DNA of 64,000 nucleotides. Source: Streptomyces sp. NBC_00523. GTDB lineage: Bacteria; Actinomycetota; Actinomycetes; Streptomycetales; Streptomycetaceae. The number at the start of each line of letters is the position of its first letter. Position 1 is the first letter of the stretch. Both the position numbers and the translations under genes were made by a program. The stretch spans positions 2,728,001 to 2,792,000 of the forward strand of contig NZ_CP107836.1 of the NCBI RefSeq assembly GCF_036346615.1, read 5' to 3'. Under the pieces are notes generated by a model. It was not told the origin of the DNA and did no database searches. It saw only the letters and a program-made list of their open reading frames with translations. This document shows, piece after piece, positions 44,629-55,735 of this stretch.

Positions 44629-45546
44629 TCACACCTTCAGGTACTTGCGCAGCGCGAAGAGAGCGGCAATGGCGGGCATCAGCAGACCGATCGCCAGCAC
44701 CAGCGGCAGCTTCGTGAGGACCGCGTCCCAGCCGATGAAGTCGATCAGGTTCAGCTTGTCCTTGAGCGCGAGACCGCCGTCGATCAGGAAGTAGCGCCCG
44801 GCCAGCAGCATGACGCAGGCCAGCACACCGCCGATCAGACCGGCGAAGGCGGCCTCCATGATGAACGGCGCCTGGATGTAGAAGCCGGAGGCGCCGACGA
44901 GCCGCATGATCCCGGTCTCCCGGCGGCGGCTGAACGCGGAGACGCGCACGGTGTTGACGATCAGCATCAGCGCGATGACCAGCATCAGCGCCATCACGAA
45001 CAGCGCGGCGACGTTCATGCCGTTCATCAGTCCGAAGAGGTTGTCCAGGATGCTTCTCTGGTCCTGGACCGACTGGACCCCGTCCCGCCCGGCGAAGGCG
45101 GTCGCGACGACCTTGTACTTGGTGGGGTCGTGGAGCTTGACCCGGAAGGACTCCGGCATCTGGTCCGGCGTGATGTTCCCGGCCATCGGGGAGTCGCCGA
45201 ACTCCTCCTGGTAGTGCTTGTACGCCTCGTCGGAGGACTCGTAGATCACCTTCTCCACGACGTCCATCTTGTTCAGATCGCTCTCGATCTGGTCCTTCTG
45301 CTGCTTGGTGACCGCACCCTTGGCGCACTGGACCACCGTCTCCGCGTCGCCCTTGCCGCAGAGGTAGATGGAGACGTTGACCTTGTCGTACCAGTAGTCC
45401 TTCATCGTGCTGACCTGCTCGCGCATGAGCAGCGCGCCGCCGAACAGGGCGAGCGAGAGGGCGACGGAGACGACGACGGCGAAGGTCATCGTGAGGTTGC
45501 GACGGAGGCCGACGCCGATCTCCGACAGGACGAACTGGGCGCGCAT
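44629..45546 (-). CDS. ftsX: Cell division ABC-like permease FtsX
   Basis: 305 residues from ATG 45546 with AAAGGA upstream. There are four membrane helices: about 22-42, then a large extracellular loop (about 45-165, with two Cys in YLCGKGDAETVVQCAKG that may pair), then about 180-200, 228-250 and 272-294. The extracellular loop in actinobacteria contacts NlpC/P60 cell-wall hydrolases such as RipC. It is 23 bp downstream of ftsE. Confidence 0.95.
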   Translation of the reverse strand: MRAQFVLSEIGVGLRRNLTMTFAVVVSVALSLALFGGALLMREQVSTMKDYWYDKVNVSIYLCGKGDAETVVQCAKGAVTKQQKDQIESDLNKMDVVEKVIYESSDEAYKHYQEEFGDSPMAGNITPDQMPESFRVKLHDPTKYKVVATAFAGRDGVQSVQDQRSILDNLFGLMNGMNVAALFVMALMLVIALMLIVNTVRVSAFSRRRETGIMRLVGASGFYIQAPFIMEAAFAGLIGGVLACVMLLAGRYFLIDGGLALKDKLNLIDFIGWDAVLTKLPLVLAIGLLMPAIAALFALRKYLKV

Positions 45547-45569
45547 GGCGTCCTTTCAGTGCTGGGTGC

Positions 45570-46259
45570 TCAGTGCTGGTAGCCGTAGACGCCGCGCGCC
45601 TGGTCGCGTACGAGACGGCCCTTGTCCAGCTCGATGACGCGCTTGCGCATCTGGTCGACGATGTTCTGGTCGTGAGTCGCCATGATCACGGTGGTGCCGG
45701 TCCGGTTGATCCGGTCCAGCAGCTTCATGATGCCGACGGAGGTCTGCGGGTCGAGGTTGCCGGTCGGCTCGTCGGCGATCAGCATCATGGGCCGGTTGAC
45801 GAAGGCCCGGGCGATCGCCACGCGCTGCTGCTCACCACCCGACAGTTCGCCGGGCATCCGGTCCTCCTTGCCGCCGAGTCCGACGAGGTCGAGGACCTGC
45901 GGCACGGCCTTGCGGATCTCACCGCGCGGCTTGCCGATCACTTCCTGGGCGAACGCCACGTTCTGCGCGACGGTCTTGTTGGGCAGCAGGCGGAAGTCCT
46001 GGAAGACGGTGCCCAGCTGGCGGCGCATGTGCGGCACCTTCCAGTTGGACATGCGCGCGAGGTCCTTGCCCAGGACGTGCACGGCGCCCGTGCTGGCGCG
46101 CTCCTCGCGCAGGATGAGCCGCATGAAGGTGGACTTGCCGGAGCCGGACGAGCCGACCAGGAAGACGAACTCGCCCTTCTCGATGTCGAGCGACACATCC
46201 CGGAGAGCGGGACGGCTCTGCTTCGGGTAGGTCTTGGAGACGTTGTCGAATCGGATCAC
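45570..46259 (-). CDS. ftsE: Cell division ATP-binding protein FtsE
   Basis: 229 residues from GTG 46259; a long upstream open frame to 46529 is not protein-like. Walker [11 protein letters not shown]-loop [14 protein letters not shown], signature [16 protein letters not shown], Walker [13 protein letters not shown] and switch His in ATHD are all present. FtsE hydrolyses ATP to drive FtsX, which activates septal cell-wall hydrolases. It heads the run ftsE-ftsX-S41 peptidase-smpB. Confidence 0.97.
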   Translation of the reverse strand: MIRFDNVSKTYPKQSRPALRDVSLDIEKGEFVFLVGSSGSGKSTFMRLILREERASTGAVHVLGKDLARMSNWKVPHMRRQLGTVFQDFRLLPNKTVAQNVAFAQEVIGKPRGEIRKAVPQVLDLVGLGGKEDRMPGELSGGEQQRVAIARAFVNRPMMLIADEPTGNLDPQTSVGIMKLLDRINRTGTTVIMATHDQNIVDQMRKRVIELDKGRLVRDQARGVYGYQH

Positions 46260-46527
46260 GGGTGCACCACGGTCGGCCGGGAGTAGGTGAGCGTGACCAT
46301 ACGCGAACCGGGCTGAGCCGTGCAGGCACGCGTACCGGGATGGGTGATTTACGGTGAAACGGCCCCGATTCCGGGGCGGCGCGGCGGGGAAGGGACCCGG
46401 GGTGTGACGGCGGGGCGGGCCGATCCGGCCGCGAGCTGGCACAGTGGTAGGGGAACGGTTGCGTTTCCGTGAGCGTTGTGCGGAGAGATGGCTTGTGCGG
46501 CTCCGCCGCGCGGGAGGAGGAAAGCGC

Positions 46528-46725
46528 ATGACCTACGACCGACTGGTGTGCGCGAACTGCGCGGCGCCCGTCACCGAGGGTCGCTGCCCCGTGTGCCGGG
46601 CGAGCCGCGAGCGGATGCGGGAGCAGGGGCAGGGGCCCTTCGCCGGGATCAGCCCGGTGGCGCTGGCCGCGCTCCTCGTGGTGCTCCTGACCGCCCTGGC
46701 TCTCCTGGCCCACCAGACCGTGTAG
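46528..46725 (+). CDS. Small zinc-ribbon membrane protein
   Basis: 65 residues from ATG 46528, with GGAGGAGGAAAG 4 bases upstream. The N-terminus has two Cys pairs, CANC and CPVC, 11 residues apart ([21 protein letters not shown]), a likely zinc ribbon on the cytoplasmic side. Residues about 40-62 are one membrane helix ([21 protein letters not shown]). The gene stands alone, convergent with the LAETG gene (6-bp gap). The function is unknown. Confidence 0.78.
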   Translation: MTYDRLVCANCAAPVTEGRCPVCRASRERMREQGQGPFAGISPVALAALLVVLLTALALLAHQTV

Positions 46726-46731
46726 CGCCTC

Positions 46732-47346
46732 CTAGGCGGCCGTACGGCCCCGCACGGGGCCTGCCAGAACACGGAAGCCGATGCCGCCGGCGATCATCGT
46801 CGCGGCGCCGACCAGCAGGAATCCGGTCCCGCCCGCGCCGGTCTCGGCGAGTTCGTCCTTGCCCTTGCTCTGTTCCACGGGCTGATTCCCGGCCGAGTCG
46901 GTGTCGGTGTTGCCACCGCCGCCCGAGACCCCGATCTGCCCCACGCCGCTACCCGTATCGCTCGGCCCCTTGCCCGGGTCCGCCGACCGCGTCGGGCCCT
47001 TCGTGGGGGTGGCCGAGGGCTGCGCGGGCGTCGAGGGCGGGTCCTCCGGCGTCGAGGGCGGGTCGCTCGGCTTCGCCGGGCCGGTCGGCGGGACCGACGG
47101 GTGCGACGGGGTGGCCGGCGGGTCCGAGGGACCGCAGCGCGGGTCGAGCGGGCTGCACGGGTCTCCGTCGTCGCCCGGGTCCTCGTCCCCCGGCCCCGGC
47201 TCGGCGGTGGGCCGTGCGCCGGTCTCCACCCCCGCGACGCCGCTGCCGACGGCCTGCGCCGCGCCCGCGGCGGTCAGTGAGGCGCCCGCGGCGATCACCG
47301 CGCCCGCCGCCGTCCGCGCGACACGGATGCGCGTCTTCTTCGTCAT
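46732..47346 (-). CDS. Secreted Pro-rich cell-wall protein with LAETG sortase signal
   Basis: 204 residues. The signal peptide is residues 1-32 (VARTAAGAVIAAGASL then AAGAAQA). A Pro/Ser/Thr/Asp-rich stalk (45-130) with one Cys pair (CSPLDPRC) and repeated DPPSTP units follows. The C-terminus is a sorting signal: LAETG at 166-170, a hydrophobic helix GFLLVGAATMIAGGIGF and a basic tail (RGRTAA). LAxTG is the motif used by Streptomyces class E sortases. It lies 127 bp downstream of prfB. The attached function is not visible; it may be a structural wall protein. Confidence 0.85.
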   Translation of the reverse strand: MTKKTRIRVARTAAGAVIAAGASLTAAGAAQAVGSGVAGVETGARPTAEPGPGDEDPGDDGDPCSPLDPRCGPSDPPATPSHPSVPPTGPAKPSDPPSTPEDPPSTPAQPSATPTKGPTRSADPGKGPSDTGSGVGQIGVSGGGGNTDTDSAGNQPVEQSKGKDELAETGAGGTGFLLVGAATMIAGGIGFRVLAGPVRGRTAA

Positions 47347-47473
47347 GTACCGCTACCCCCTGGAGCCGTTCTCGTCGGCCTGCTCCAGCACCCTCGCCGG
47401 GGGTCGCGGAGAACGTCAAGGCCGTTCCGGGCCAATGCGCCTTGTTCCAGGGGGAGTTGCGGCGCTTCTCGGC

Positions 47474-48580
47474 CTACTTCTCGTTCTGCTTGCGCCAGCG
47501 GATGCCGGCCTCGATGAAGCCGTCGATCTCGCCGTTGAAGACCGCTTCCGGGTTGCCCATCTCGAACTCCGTACGCAGGTCCTTGACCATCTGGTACGGG
47601 TGCAGGACGTAGGAGCGCATCTGGTTGCCCCAGGAGTTGCCGCCGTCGCCCTTGAGGGCGTTCATCTTGGCCTGCTCCTCCTGGCGGCGGCGTTCGAGCA
47701 GCTTCGCCTGGAGGACGTTCATCGCGGACGCCTTGTTCTGGATCTGCGAGCGCTCGTTCTGGCAGGAGACGACGATGCCGGTCGGCAGGTGGGTCAGACG
47801 CACCGCGGAGTCCGTGGTGTTGACGCCCTGGCCGCCGGGGCCGGAGGAGCGGTACACGTCGACGCGCAGGTCGGACTCGTCGATCTCGACGTGGTCCGTC
47901 TGCTCGACCACGGGCAGCACCTCGACGCCCGCGAAGGAGGTCTGGCGGCGGCCCTGGTTGTCGAACGGCGAGACGCGCACCAGGCGGTGGGTGCCCTGCT
48001 CGACGGAGAGCGTGCCGTAGGCGTACGGCACCTCGACGGCGAAGGTGGTCGACTTGATGCCGGCCTCTTCCGCGTACGCCGTCTCGTAGACCTCGGTCTT
48101 GTAGTTGTGCCGCTCGGCCCAGCGCAGGTACATCCGCTGGAGCCGCTCGGCGAAGTCCGCCGCGTCGACGCCGCCGGCCTCGGCGCGGATGGTGACCAGC
48201 GCCTCCCGGGCGTCGTACTCGCCGGAGAGGAGGGTGCGGACCTCCATCTCGTCCAGCGCCTTGCGGACGGACTCCAGCTCGGTCTCCGCCTCGGCGAGCG
48301 CGTCGGCGTCGCCCTCGGCCTCGGCGAGCTCGAAGAGGACTTCGAGGTCGTCGATCCGGCTGCGCAGGCCCTCGGCCTTGCGGACCTCGGCCTGGAGGTG
48401 GGAAAGCTTGCTGGTGATCTTCTGCGCCGCCTCGGGGTCGTCCCACAGGGACGGGGCGGCCGCCTGCTCCTCGAGCACGGCGATGTCTCCCCTCAGCGCA
48501 TCCAGGTCCAGGACGGCCTCGATCGACCCCATGGTCGAGGAGAGGGACTTCAGCTCTTCGGAAATATCGACGACTGCCAC
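47474..48580 (-). CDS. prfB: Peptide chain release factor 2
   Basis: 368 residues in one uninterrupted frame, so the programmed +1 frameshift of E. coli prfB is absent. The stop-codon-reading tripeptide SPF is at 204-206 ([16 protein letters not shown]) and the peptidyl-hydrolysis GGQ at 249-251 ([10 protein letters not shown]). It releases nascent chains at UGA and UAA. It is isolated from the kinase genes by the MITE-like element at 48651-48857. Confidence 0.97.
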   Translation of the reverse strand: MAVVDISEELKSLSSTMGSIEAVLDLDALRGDIAVLEEQAAAPSLWDDPEAAQKITSKLSHLQAEVRKAEGLRSRIDDLEVLFELAEAEGDADALAEAETELESVRKALDEMEVRTLLSGEYDAREALVTIRAEAGGVDAADFAERLQRMYLRWAERHNYKTEVYETAYAEEAGIKSTTFAVEVPYAYGTLSVEQGTHRLVRVSPFDNQGRRQTSFAGVEVLPVVEQTDHVEIDESDLRVDVYRSSGPGGQGVNTTDSAVRLTHLPTGIVVSCQNERSQIQNKASAMNVLQAKLLERRRQEEQAKMNALKGDGGNSWGNQMRSYVLHPYQMVKDLRTEFEMGNPEAVFNGEIDGFIEAGIRWRKQNEK

Positions 48581-48650
48581 GGGTCCAGCGTAACGGCTGT
48601 CGGCGCGTACGTTCCTCGGGCTGCCGGATCACCGCTTCCGGGACCCGGCC

Positions 48651-48857
48651 TAGGGGGTGTCTTGTCGATCAGGGTCGGATCAGGCCGCGGCGTCTGGTGC
48701 GGTGCCTCGCAAGGCGCCGGAGCGTCTCGGCCGGGGTCTCCCCTGCTCGAACGGAGTTGAGAGCTCGGGGCAGGAGCTATCGGGGCGTTTCGGCAACGCC
48801 GCGAGGTGCCGTGCCAGGCGTCGCGGACCCGTCCATGATCGGCAAGACACCCCCTAG
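48651..48857. mobile_element. MITE-like inverted repeat element
   Basis: The ends CTAGGGGGTGTCTTGTCGAT and ATCGGCAAGACACCCCCTAG are 22-bp inverted repeats differing at one base. The similarity continues inward imperfectly for about 80 bp per arm (GCGGCGTCTGG... against CCAGGCGTCGC), so nearly the whole 207 bp could fold as a hairpin. There is no open frame for a transposase. CTAG at each edge may be the target duplication. It lies between pkaB and prfB and overlaps the pkaB stop. Confidence 0.75.
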
Positions 48858-50095
48858 GGCTGTGCCGGGGCCGAGTTCCTGGTGTCCTGCGGGCCCGGGT
48901 CCGCGTCGTCGCCGCTCAGGGCGAGCCAGCCGGCCGCGCCGAGTCCGGCCACCAGCACGAGGGCCGCGGCCCCCAGGGTCAGGCGGCGCTTGCGGACGGC
49001 GGCCGACTTGTTGCGCGCCGAGCCGGGGCGGGGCCGGCCGGGGGCGCGCGGGGCGCGGGCGGTGCCCCGGGGGCCGCCGGACAGCTCGTCGGGGGCCGGG
49101 ACGCGCATGCTCGTGTGGGTGTCTCGGTTGGAGTCCGGGGTCGAGCCGGGCACCAGCGGGACCGCGCCGCGCCTGCGGGGCTCGTCGCCGGACGGGGTGT
49201 ACTGCTGCTCGTCGTAGCCCTGCGGGGCCTCCGGCTCCTCGTCCGGCTCGTCCACGTCGAGCGGCGGGATGCCGGCCAGGTGCGGCAGCTGCTCGCGCAG
49301 CCGGGCGGCCAGCTCCGAGGCGCGCAGCCGGGAGGCGGGGGCCTTGGCCAGGCACTGGACGAGCAGCTGCCAGAGCTCGTCGGGGATGCCGGGGAGCGGG
49401 ACCACGGTCTCGGTGACATGGCGGCGCAGGACCGCGCCGGGGTGACCGCCGCCGAAGGGCGTGAAGCCCGCGAGGAGCTCGTACAGCACCGTGGCCAGGG
49501 CGTAGATGTCCACGGCCGCGCGCGGCGGCAGGCCCTCGACGATCTCGGGGGCCAGGTAGTCCGGCGTGCCGATGATCTTGGTGGACCGGGTCCGGCGCGG
49601 GGTGTCGATGAGCTTGGCGACGCCGAAGTCGGTGAGCAGCGCGGGGTGGGCGTTGCCGGGGCCGAGCGGCCCCTCCATGTCCAGCAGGATGTTCTCGGGC
49701 TTGACGTCGCGGTGGACGATCCCGGCGGCGTGCGCGGCGGCGAGGCCGTCGGCGACGTCCGCGACGACGGCGACGGCGGCCTCGGGGGCCAGCCGGCGTT
49801 CGCGGTCGAGCCGGGTGCGCAGATCGGTGCCCCGGACCAGGTCCATGACGAGGGCGAGGTCGTTGCCGTCCACGACGAGGTCGCGGACCGCGACGACGTG
49901 CGGATGGTCCAGGCCGAGGAGCGCGGTGCGCTCCTGGACGAACCGGCCGACGAGCTCCTGGTCGGACGCCAGGTCCTCGCGGAGCAGTTTGATGGCCACG
50001 GGGCCCTCGGGGCCGTCCCCGAGCCACACCGTGCCGGCGCTGCCGCGCCCCAGTATCTGGTGGGCGGTGTACCGGCTGCCGATTTTCCGTGCCAA
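48854..50095 (-). CDS. pkaB: Ser/Thr protein kinase PkaB
   Basis: 413 residues from TTG 50095, chosen because GAGGGAG precedes it and the protein then begins MARKIGSRYTAHQILGRG. The kinase domain (about 9-265) has the Gly loop GRGSAGTV, VAIKLL lysine, HRDVKPEN, DFGVAK and APE. A Pro/Arg-rich juxtamembrane region (about 275-375) leads to one membrane helix (about 378-398, LTLGAAALVLVAGLGAAGWLAL) and only about 15 residues outside. This is a Hanks-type transmembrane kinase. The TAG stop lies in the end of the MITE-like element, so the C-terminus may have been changed by the insertion. Confidence 0.92.
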   Translation of the reverse strand: MARKIGSRYTAHQILGRGSAGTVWLGDGPEGPVAIKLLREDLASDQELVGRFVQERTALLGLDHPHVVAVRDLVVDGNDLALVMDLVRGTDLRTRLDRERRLAPEAAVAVVADVADGLAAAHAAGIVHRDVKPENILLDMEGPLGPGNAHPALLTDFGVAKLIDTPRRTRSTKIIGTPDYLAPEIVEGLPPRAAVDIYALATVLYELLAGFTPFGGGHPGAVLRRHVTETVVPLPGIPDELWQLLVQCLAKAPASRLRASELAARLREQLPHLAGIPPLDVDEPDEEPEAPQGYDEQQYTPSGDEPRRRGAVPLVPGSTPDSNRDTHTSMRVPAPDELSGGPRGTARAPRAPGRPRPGSARNKSAAVRKRRLTLGAAALVLVAGLGAAGWLALSGDDADPGPQDTRNSAPAQP

Positions 50096-50272
50096 GACTG
50101 CTCCCTCAGCGGCTGGCGATGGACCCCAACAACCCCCGGTCGACAAAGTTACGCGGCGATCGGGGGCCCGCGTGCCGTGGTTGGCGCCAACCTTCGCTTC
50201 TGCGGGCGAATTGCCTCGGAATTGGTCCGCGGAAGTCGATATAGCTACAGAGTTGTACGCCTCCGGGCGGGG

Positions 50273-51934
<1,662 letters not shown>

Positions 51935-52321
51935 GTCATGCGCTCCCTGCTGGTCGTGGGGGATGGATCCCGGGTACCCCCGGAGTTTCCGGCCCACTCT
52001 AGAGGCTGTACGGGGAAGGGCGGCCGGGTCCGGGTACCGGGGGAAGACGTCCGTCCGGCGCCGATGGTTGCCAGGACGGGTGCCGGGAAACCGGTCATGG
52101 CGCACTTTTTGGGGCCACAGCAGACGTTTCAAGATCACTAACTGATGACCGCCGGGCGTGTTGTCAGTGGCAGGTGCGAGGATGCCTGGAGCACGACTGC
52201 GGGGTCGGGAGCCCCGCGGTGCGTGACGAACCTGTACCGGACGACGCGTCCGTGCCGGGTGGGGGGAATCACAGGGCGTTTCCCCGGCCGGCACCGCGCG
52301 CAGAAGGGACCGCTGACGGCG
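51935..52321. other. 387-bp divergent promoter region between pkaA and the FHA protein gene
   Basis: No gene is seen. It contains the starts of both transcripts. A less GC-rich stretch at 52100-52165 (CACTTTTTGG, AGATCACTAACTGATGA) is the best promoter candidate for the rightward gene. A GGGGTCGGGAGCCCC hairpin lies near 52202. The frame of the FHA gene is open through it but has no good ribosome site before 52322. Confidence 0.45.
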
Positions 52322-55300
52322 ATGCAGATCCGGCTGACCGTCCTCGCGCCGCCCAGCGGCCAGACCCCGGCGCGCGCCTGCGATGTGCTGGTCACCGCCC
52401 CCGCGGGGACGGCGCTGGCCTCCGTCGCCTCGGGCCTGGCCATGGCCGTCGCCGGTCCCGACGGCTCCCTCGGCAGCGGTGCGGTGGTGCTCTTCGCGGG
52501 CCGGGAGCGGCTGGACGCCCAGCGCTGTGCCCTCGGGGAGCCGCCCCTGGTCGACGGCGCGGTGCTCTCGCTCCAGGCGCCCGGCGAGGACGAGACCGCG
52601 GACGACGCGGTCCCCGCCCAGCTGCAAGTGGTCGCCGGTCCCGACGCGGGCGGGGTCCATCTGCTGCACGGCGGCACGGTCCGCATCGGCCGCTCGGCCG
52701 AGGCCGATGTCCCGCTGGACGACCCCGACGTGTCCCGGCTGCACTGCGAGGTGACGGTCTCCGAGGACGGCCGGGTCGCGGTGGCGGACCTGGGCTCCAC
52801 CAACGGCACCTCGCTGGACGGGTCCGAGGTCCACGACCGGCCGGTCCGGCTGGCCCCGGGGGCGCTGTTGCGGCTCGGCGAGTCGACGCTCCGGCTGGCC
52901 TCCGGCGCGCGCCCTCCGGCGCTGCCGACGACCCCGGACGGCGAGGGCCACCTCCGGGTGGCCCGGGTCCCGGCCCCGCCGGCCGCCCCGGCCCCCGAGG
53001 CCGCCCGGCCCGCCCACGACCGGCCCGCCCCCGACGAGCCCGCGGCCAGGCCCGGGTCCTCCGCCGGGCATCCGGGCCGCTTCCCGGAGCAGGAGGCGCC
53101 CCGGCGCGGCGGCATAGGGGCCTGGGCCCGACGGCTCAAGGGCGCCCGGGCCGAACCGGTGCCCGCGAGCGCCCCCGCCGAGCCGGTCCCGGCCGCCCCC
53201 GAGACGTTCACCTCGCTGCCCACCGCCCCCGAGGGCACCTGGCCGGATCCGGCCGCCGTCCTGCTGACCGCGCTCGGCCCGGGCCCCCGGCTGTGGGAGC
53301 GCGATCCCGCGCACCCGGAGGCGCTGGTGGTCCGGCTGGGCACCACCGACCGGGCCGACCTGCCCGCCGTGCCGGTGACCGTGAGCCTGCGCGAGGCGGG
53401 GTCGCTGGGGCTCGCCGGGCCCCGGGAGCGGCTGGCCGGGCTCGCCCGGTCCGCCGTGGCCCAGCTGGCCGCGCTGCACTCCCCCGCCGACCTGGAGATC
53501 GTGCTGATCAGCACGGACCGGGCGCGGACCACGGAGGAGCGGCGGCGCGAGTGGGCCTGGCTGGGCTGGCTGCCCCATCTGCGCCCGATGCACGGCCAGG
53601 ACTGCCGGCTGCTCGTCGCGTACGACCGCGACCAGGCGCTCGCCCGCACCGCCGAGCTGGTCCGCCGGCTGGACGACGGGCCCCTCGGCCCCGGCTGGGC
53701 GAGCCAGGACGCGGCCACGGTCGCCGAGGCCGCCCGTGCCCACGAGGGCCCGTTCACGGTGGTGATCCTCGACGGCGACCCCGGCGCGGCGGTCCTCCGC
53801 GAGCACACGGCCCGGCTGGCCGCGGCCGGCGCGGCGGCGGGCGTCCATCTGATCTGTCTGGCCGAGACCCCGGCCGCGACGCCCACCTCGCCGGTCGCCG
53901 CGACGTACGAGGCCGCGTGCCACGCGTCGATCGCCTTCCGCGAGTGCGGGGCGGTCGGGATGCTGAGCGGTGACGTGGCGACGGCCCTGCGGCTGCTGCG
54001 CACGGCGGGCGGCCGGGCAGCCGGCCACGGCACGGTGGCCTCCGTGGACGCGGTGTCGGCGCACTGGGCCCAGCGGTTCGCCCGGGCGCTTGCCCCGCTG
54101 CGCGCGGAGGGCTCGGCCGCGCTGCCGGGCCGCCAGGTGCCGGTGGCGCTCCCGCCGTCCGCCCGCCTCCTGGACGAGCTGGGCCTGGCCCGCGCCACCC
54201 CGGCCTCCCTGATGGCCCGCTGGGCGTCCACGGCGGACGACCGCGCGGCGCCCCGGGTGGGCGCGCAACGCACGGCGGCGGAAGCGCCGGACTCGGGCCG
54301 CACGGCGTACCCGTCCGCGACGACGACGGGCTCGGGGCGCACCCCTTACCCGGGCACGACCACGGGCGACTCGGGCCGCACGGCGTACCCCCGCACCGGC
54401 GACTCCGGCCGCACCCCGTATCCCGACAGCGCCACCACGGGCTCCGGCCGCACCCCGTACCCCCGCACCGGCACCGGCGACTCCGGCCGGACCCTGTACC
54501 CCGACAGCACGACGACCGGCCCGGGCCGCACCCCGTACCCGGGCACGACCACGGGCGACTCGGGCCGCACGGCGTATCCCGACAGCGCCACCACCGGCTC
54601 CGGCCGCACCCGGGTCAGCGGTCCCCGGCAGGCCGACGGGCCCCAGGTCGCCGCGCGGGGCGGCGACACCGGGGGAACGGGGACGCAGACCGCCACGCGT
54701 ACCGTCCCGCGGCCGGCCGTACATGCCGGGCGGCCCGTCGTCGTGCTCGGGGCCGGGCCGCGCGGGCCGGTGAGCGTGGATCTCGCGGACGAGGGGCCGC
54801 ACCTGCTCATCGAGGGCCCCGGCGGCAGCGGGCGGACCGAGCTGCTGCGGGCCGTCGCGGCATCGCTGGCGGCCGCCGCCCGGCCGGACCGGCTGGGCAT
54901 CGTGCTGGTCGACGGGGCAGGGGGCGAGCGCGGCGAGTCGCTGGGGCCGTGCACGGAACTGCCGCACGCGTTCACGCACCTGGTGGCCTCGGACCCGGTC
55001 CGGATGCGGGAGTTCGCCCAGGCGCTGGGCGGCGAGGTGAAGCGGCGGGCCGAGCTCCTCGGCGAGCTGGACTTCGCCGAGTGGCACAGCCGCCACGAGG
55101 ACGGGCACACGGCCGCGCCCATCCCCGAACAGCGCGGCGACATCGAGGCGCCCCTCAGCGGCACCCTGCGCCTGCGCCCGGGGGCGGGCCGCCCCGTGGA
55201 CCCGGGCCCCTCGCCGCTGCCCCGACTCGTGGTGCTCGTGGACGACTACGACGCGCTCATAGCCCCGGCGCTCGGGAGCCCGGGCCGCCCGGCGGCCGGT

Positions 55301-55735
55301 TCGGTGGTGCGGGCGCTGGAGGCGGTGGCCCGGGACGGCGGCCGGCTGGGCATCCACCTGGTCGCGGCCTCGGCCCGCCCCGACCGCACGGAGGACACGG
55401 AGCTGGCCCGCGGCGCGCGGCTGCGCATCGTGCTCGATCCGCCCGCGGTCCCGCCCTCGCCGGACGAACCGGCGCCGGGCCGGGGGCGGCTGGGGCATCC
55501 GGACGGGCGGGTGACGCCGTTCCAGGGGGGCAGGGTGACCGGCCGCATCCCGCGGACGGCGACGCTGCGGCCGACGGTCGTCCCGCTGGAGTGGGAGCGG
55601 ATGGGCGACCCGCCCACCCGCCGCCCGGTCCGCGAGCTGGGCAACGGGCCGACGGACCTGGCGCTGCTCGCCAGCGCCCTGGAACGGGCGGCGCGTTCGG
55701 TGAACGCACTCCCCCTCGCGCCCCTGTCCACCTGA
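52322..55735 (+). CDS. FHA domain/FtsK-EssC-like ATPase-fold protein with degenerate P-loop and GRTxYP repeats
   Basis: 1137 residues from ATG 52322. Residues 1-90 form a beta-rich domain like the first of the two N-terminal domains of EssC/FtsK-type proteins. A canonical FHA domain follows (about 100-195), with RIGRS, SRLHCEV and GSTNGTSLDG keeping the phosphothreonine-binding Arg, Ser, His and Asn. A Pro-rich linker leads to two FtsK/SpoIIIE-like regions; the last has EGPGGSGRTELL, a Walker A with Arg in place of Lys, and LVVLVDDYDAL as Walker B. Residues about 657-763 are eight (S/P)GRT(A/P/L)YP repeats. No membrane helix is seen. Divergence from pkaA suggests it reads or receives kinase phosphorylation. 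Confidence 0.8.
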   Translation: MQIRLTVLAPPSGQTPARACDVLVTAPAGTALASVASGLAMAVAGPDGSLGSGAVVLFAGRERLDAQRCALGEPPLVDGAVLSLQAPGEDETADDAVPAQLQVVAGPDAGGVHLLHGGTVRIGRSAEADVPLDDPDVSRLHCEVTVSEDGRVAVADLGSTNGTSLDGSEVHDRPVRLAPGALLRLGESTLRLASGARPPALPTTPDGEGHLRVARVPAPPAAPAPEAARPAHDRPAPDEPAARPGSSAGHPGRFPEQEAPRRGGIGAWARRLKGARAEPVPASAPAEPVPAAPETFTSLPTAPEGTWPDPAAVLLTALGPGPRLWERDPAHPEALVVRLGTTDRADLPAVPVTVSLREAGSLGLAGPRERLAGLARSAVAQLAALHSPADLEIVLISTDRARTTEERRREWAWLGWLPHLRPMHGQDCRLLVAYDRDQALARTAELVRRLDDGPLGPGWASQDAATVAEAARAHEGPFTVVILDGDPGAAVLREHTARLAAAGAAAGVHLICLAETPAATPTSPVAATYEAACHASIAFRECGAVGMLSGDVATALRLLRTAGGRAAGHGTVASVDAVSAHWAQRFARALAPLRAEGSAALPGRQVPVALPPSARLLDELGLARATPASLMARWASTADDRAAPRVGAQRTAAEAPDSGRTAYPSATTTGSGRTPYPGTTTGDSGRTAYPRTGDSGRTPYPDSATTGSGRTPYPRTGTGDSGRTLYPDSTTTGPGRTPYPGTTTGDSGRTAYPDSATTGSGRTRVSGPRQADGPQVAARGGDTGGTGTQTATRTVPRPAVHAGRPVVVLGAGPRGPVSVDLADEGPHLLIEGPGGSGRTELLRAVAASLAAAARPDRLGIVLVDGAGGERGESLGPCTELPHAFTHLVASDPVRMREFAQALGGEVKRRAELLGELDFAEWHSRHEDGHTAAPIPEQRGDIEAPLSGTLRLRPGAGRPVDPGPSPLPRLVVLVDDYDALIAPALGSPGRPAAGSVVRALEAVARDGGRLGIHLVAASARPDRTEDTELARGARLRIVLDPPAVPPSPDEPAPGRGRLGHPDGRVTPFQGGRVTGRIPRTATLRPTVVPLEWERMGDPPTRRPVRELGNGPTDLALLASALERAARSVNALPLAPLST
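54290..54612 (+). repeat. Coding tandem repeats, (S/P)GRTxYP units
   Basis: Eight full and one partial unit of 8 to 16 codons occur in frame. A 41-bp stretch is perfectly repeated at 54347-54387 and 54536-54576, 189 bp (63 codons) apart, showing recent duplication. Confidence 0.9.

Noticed and set aside
46430..46520. tRNA-like sequence upstream of the zinc-ribbon gene
   Set aside because: A GAGCTGGCACAGTGGTAGGGG stretch resembles a D arm, but no acceptor, anticodon and T arm can be completed.
47474..48580. Possible programmed frameshift in prfB
   Set aside because: The coding frame is continuous from start to stop and no in-frame UGA near codon 25 is present.
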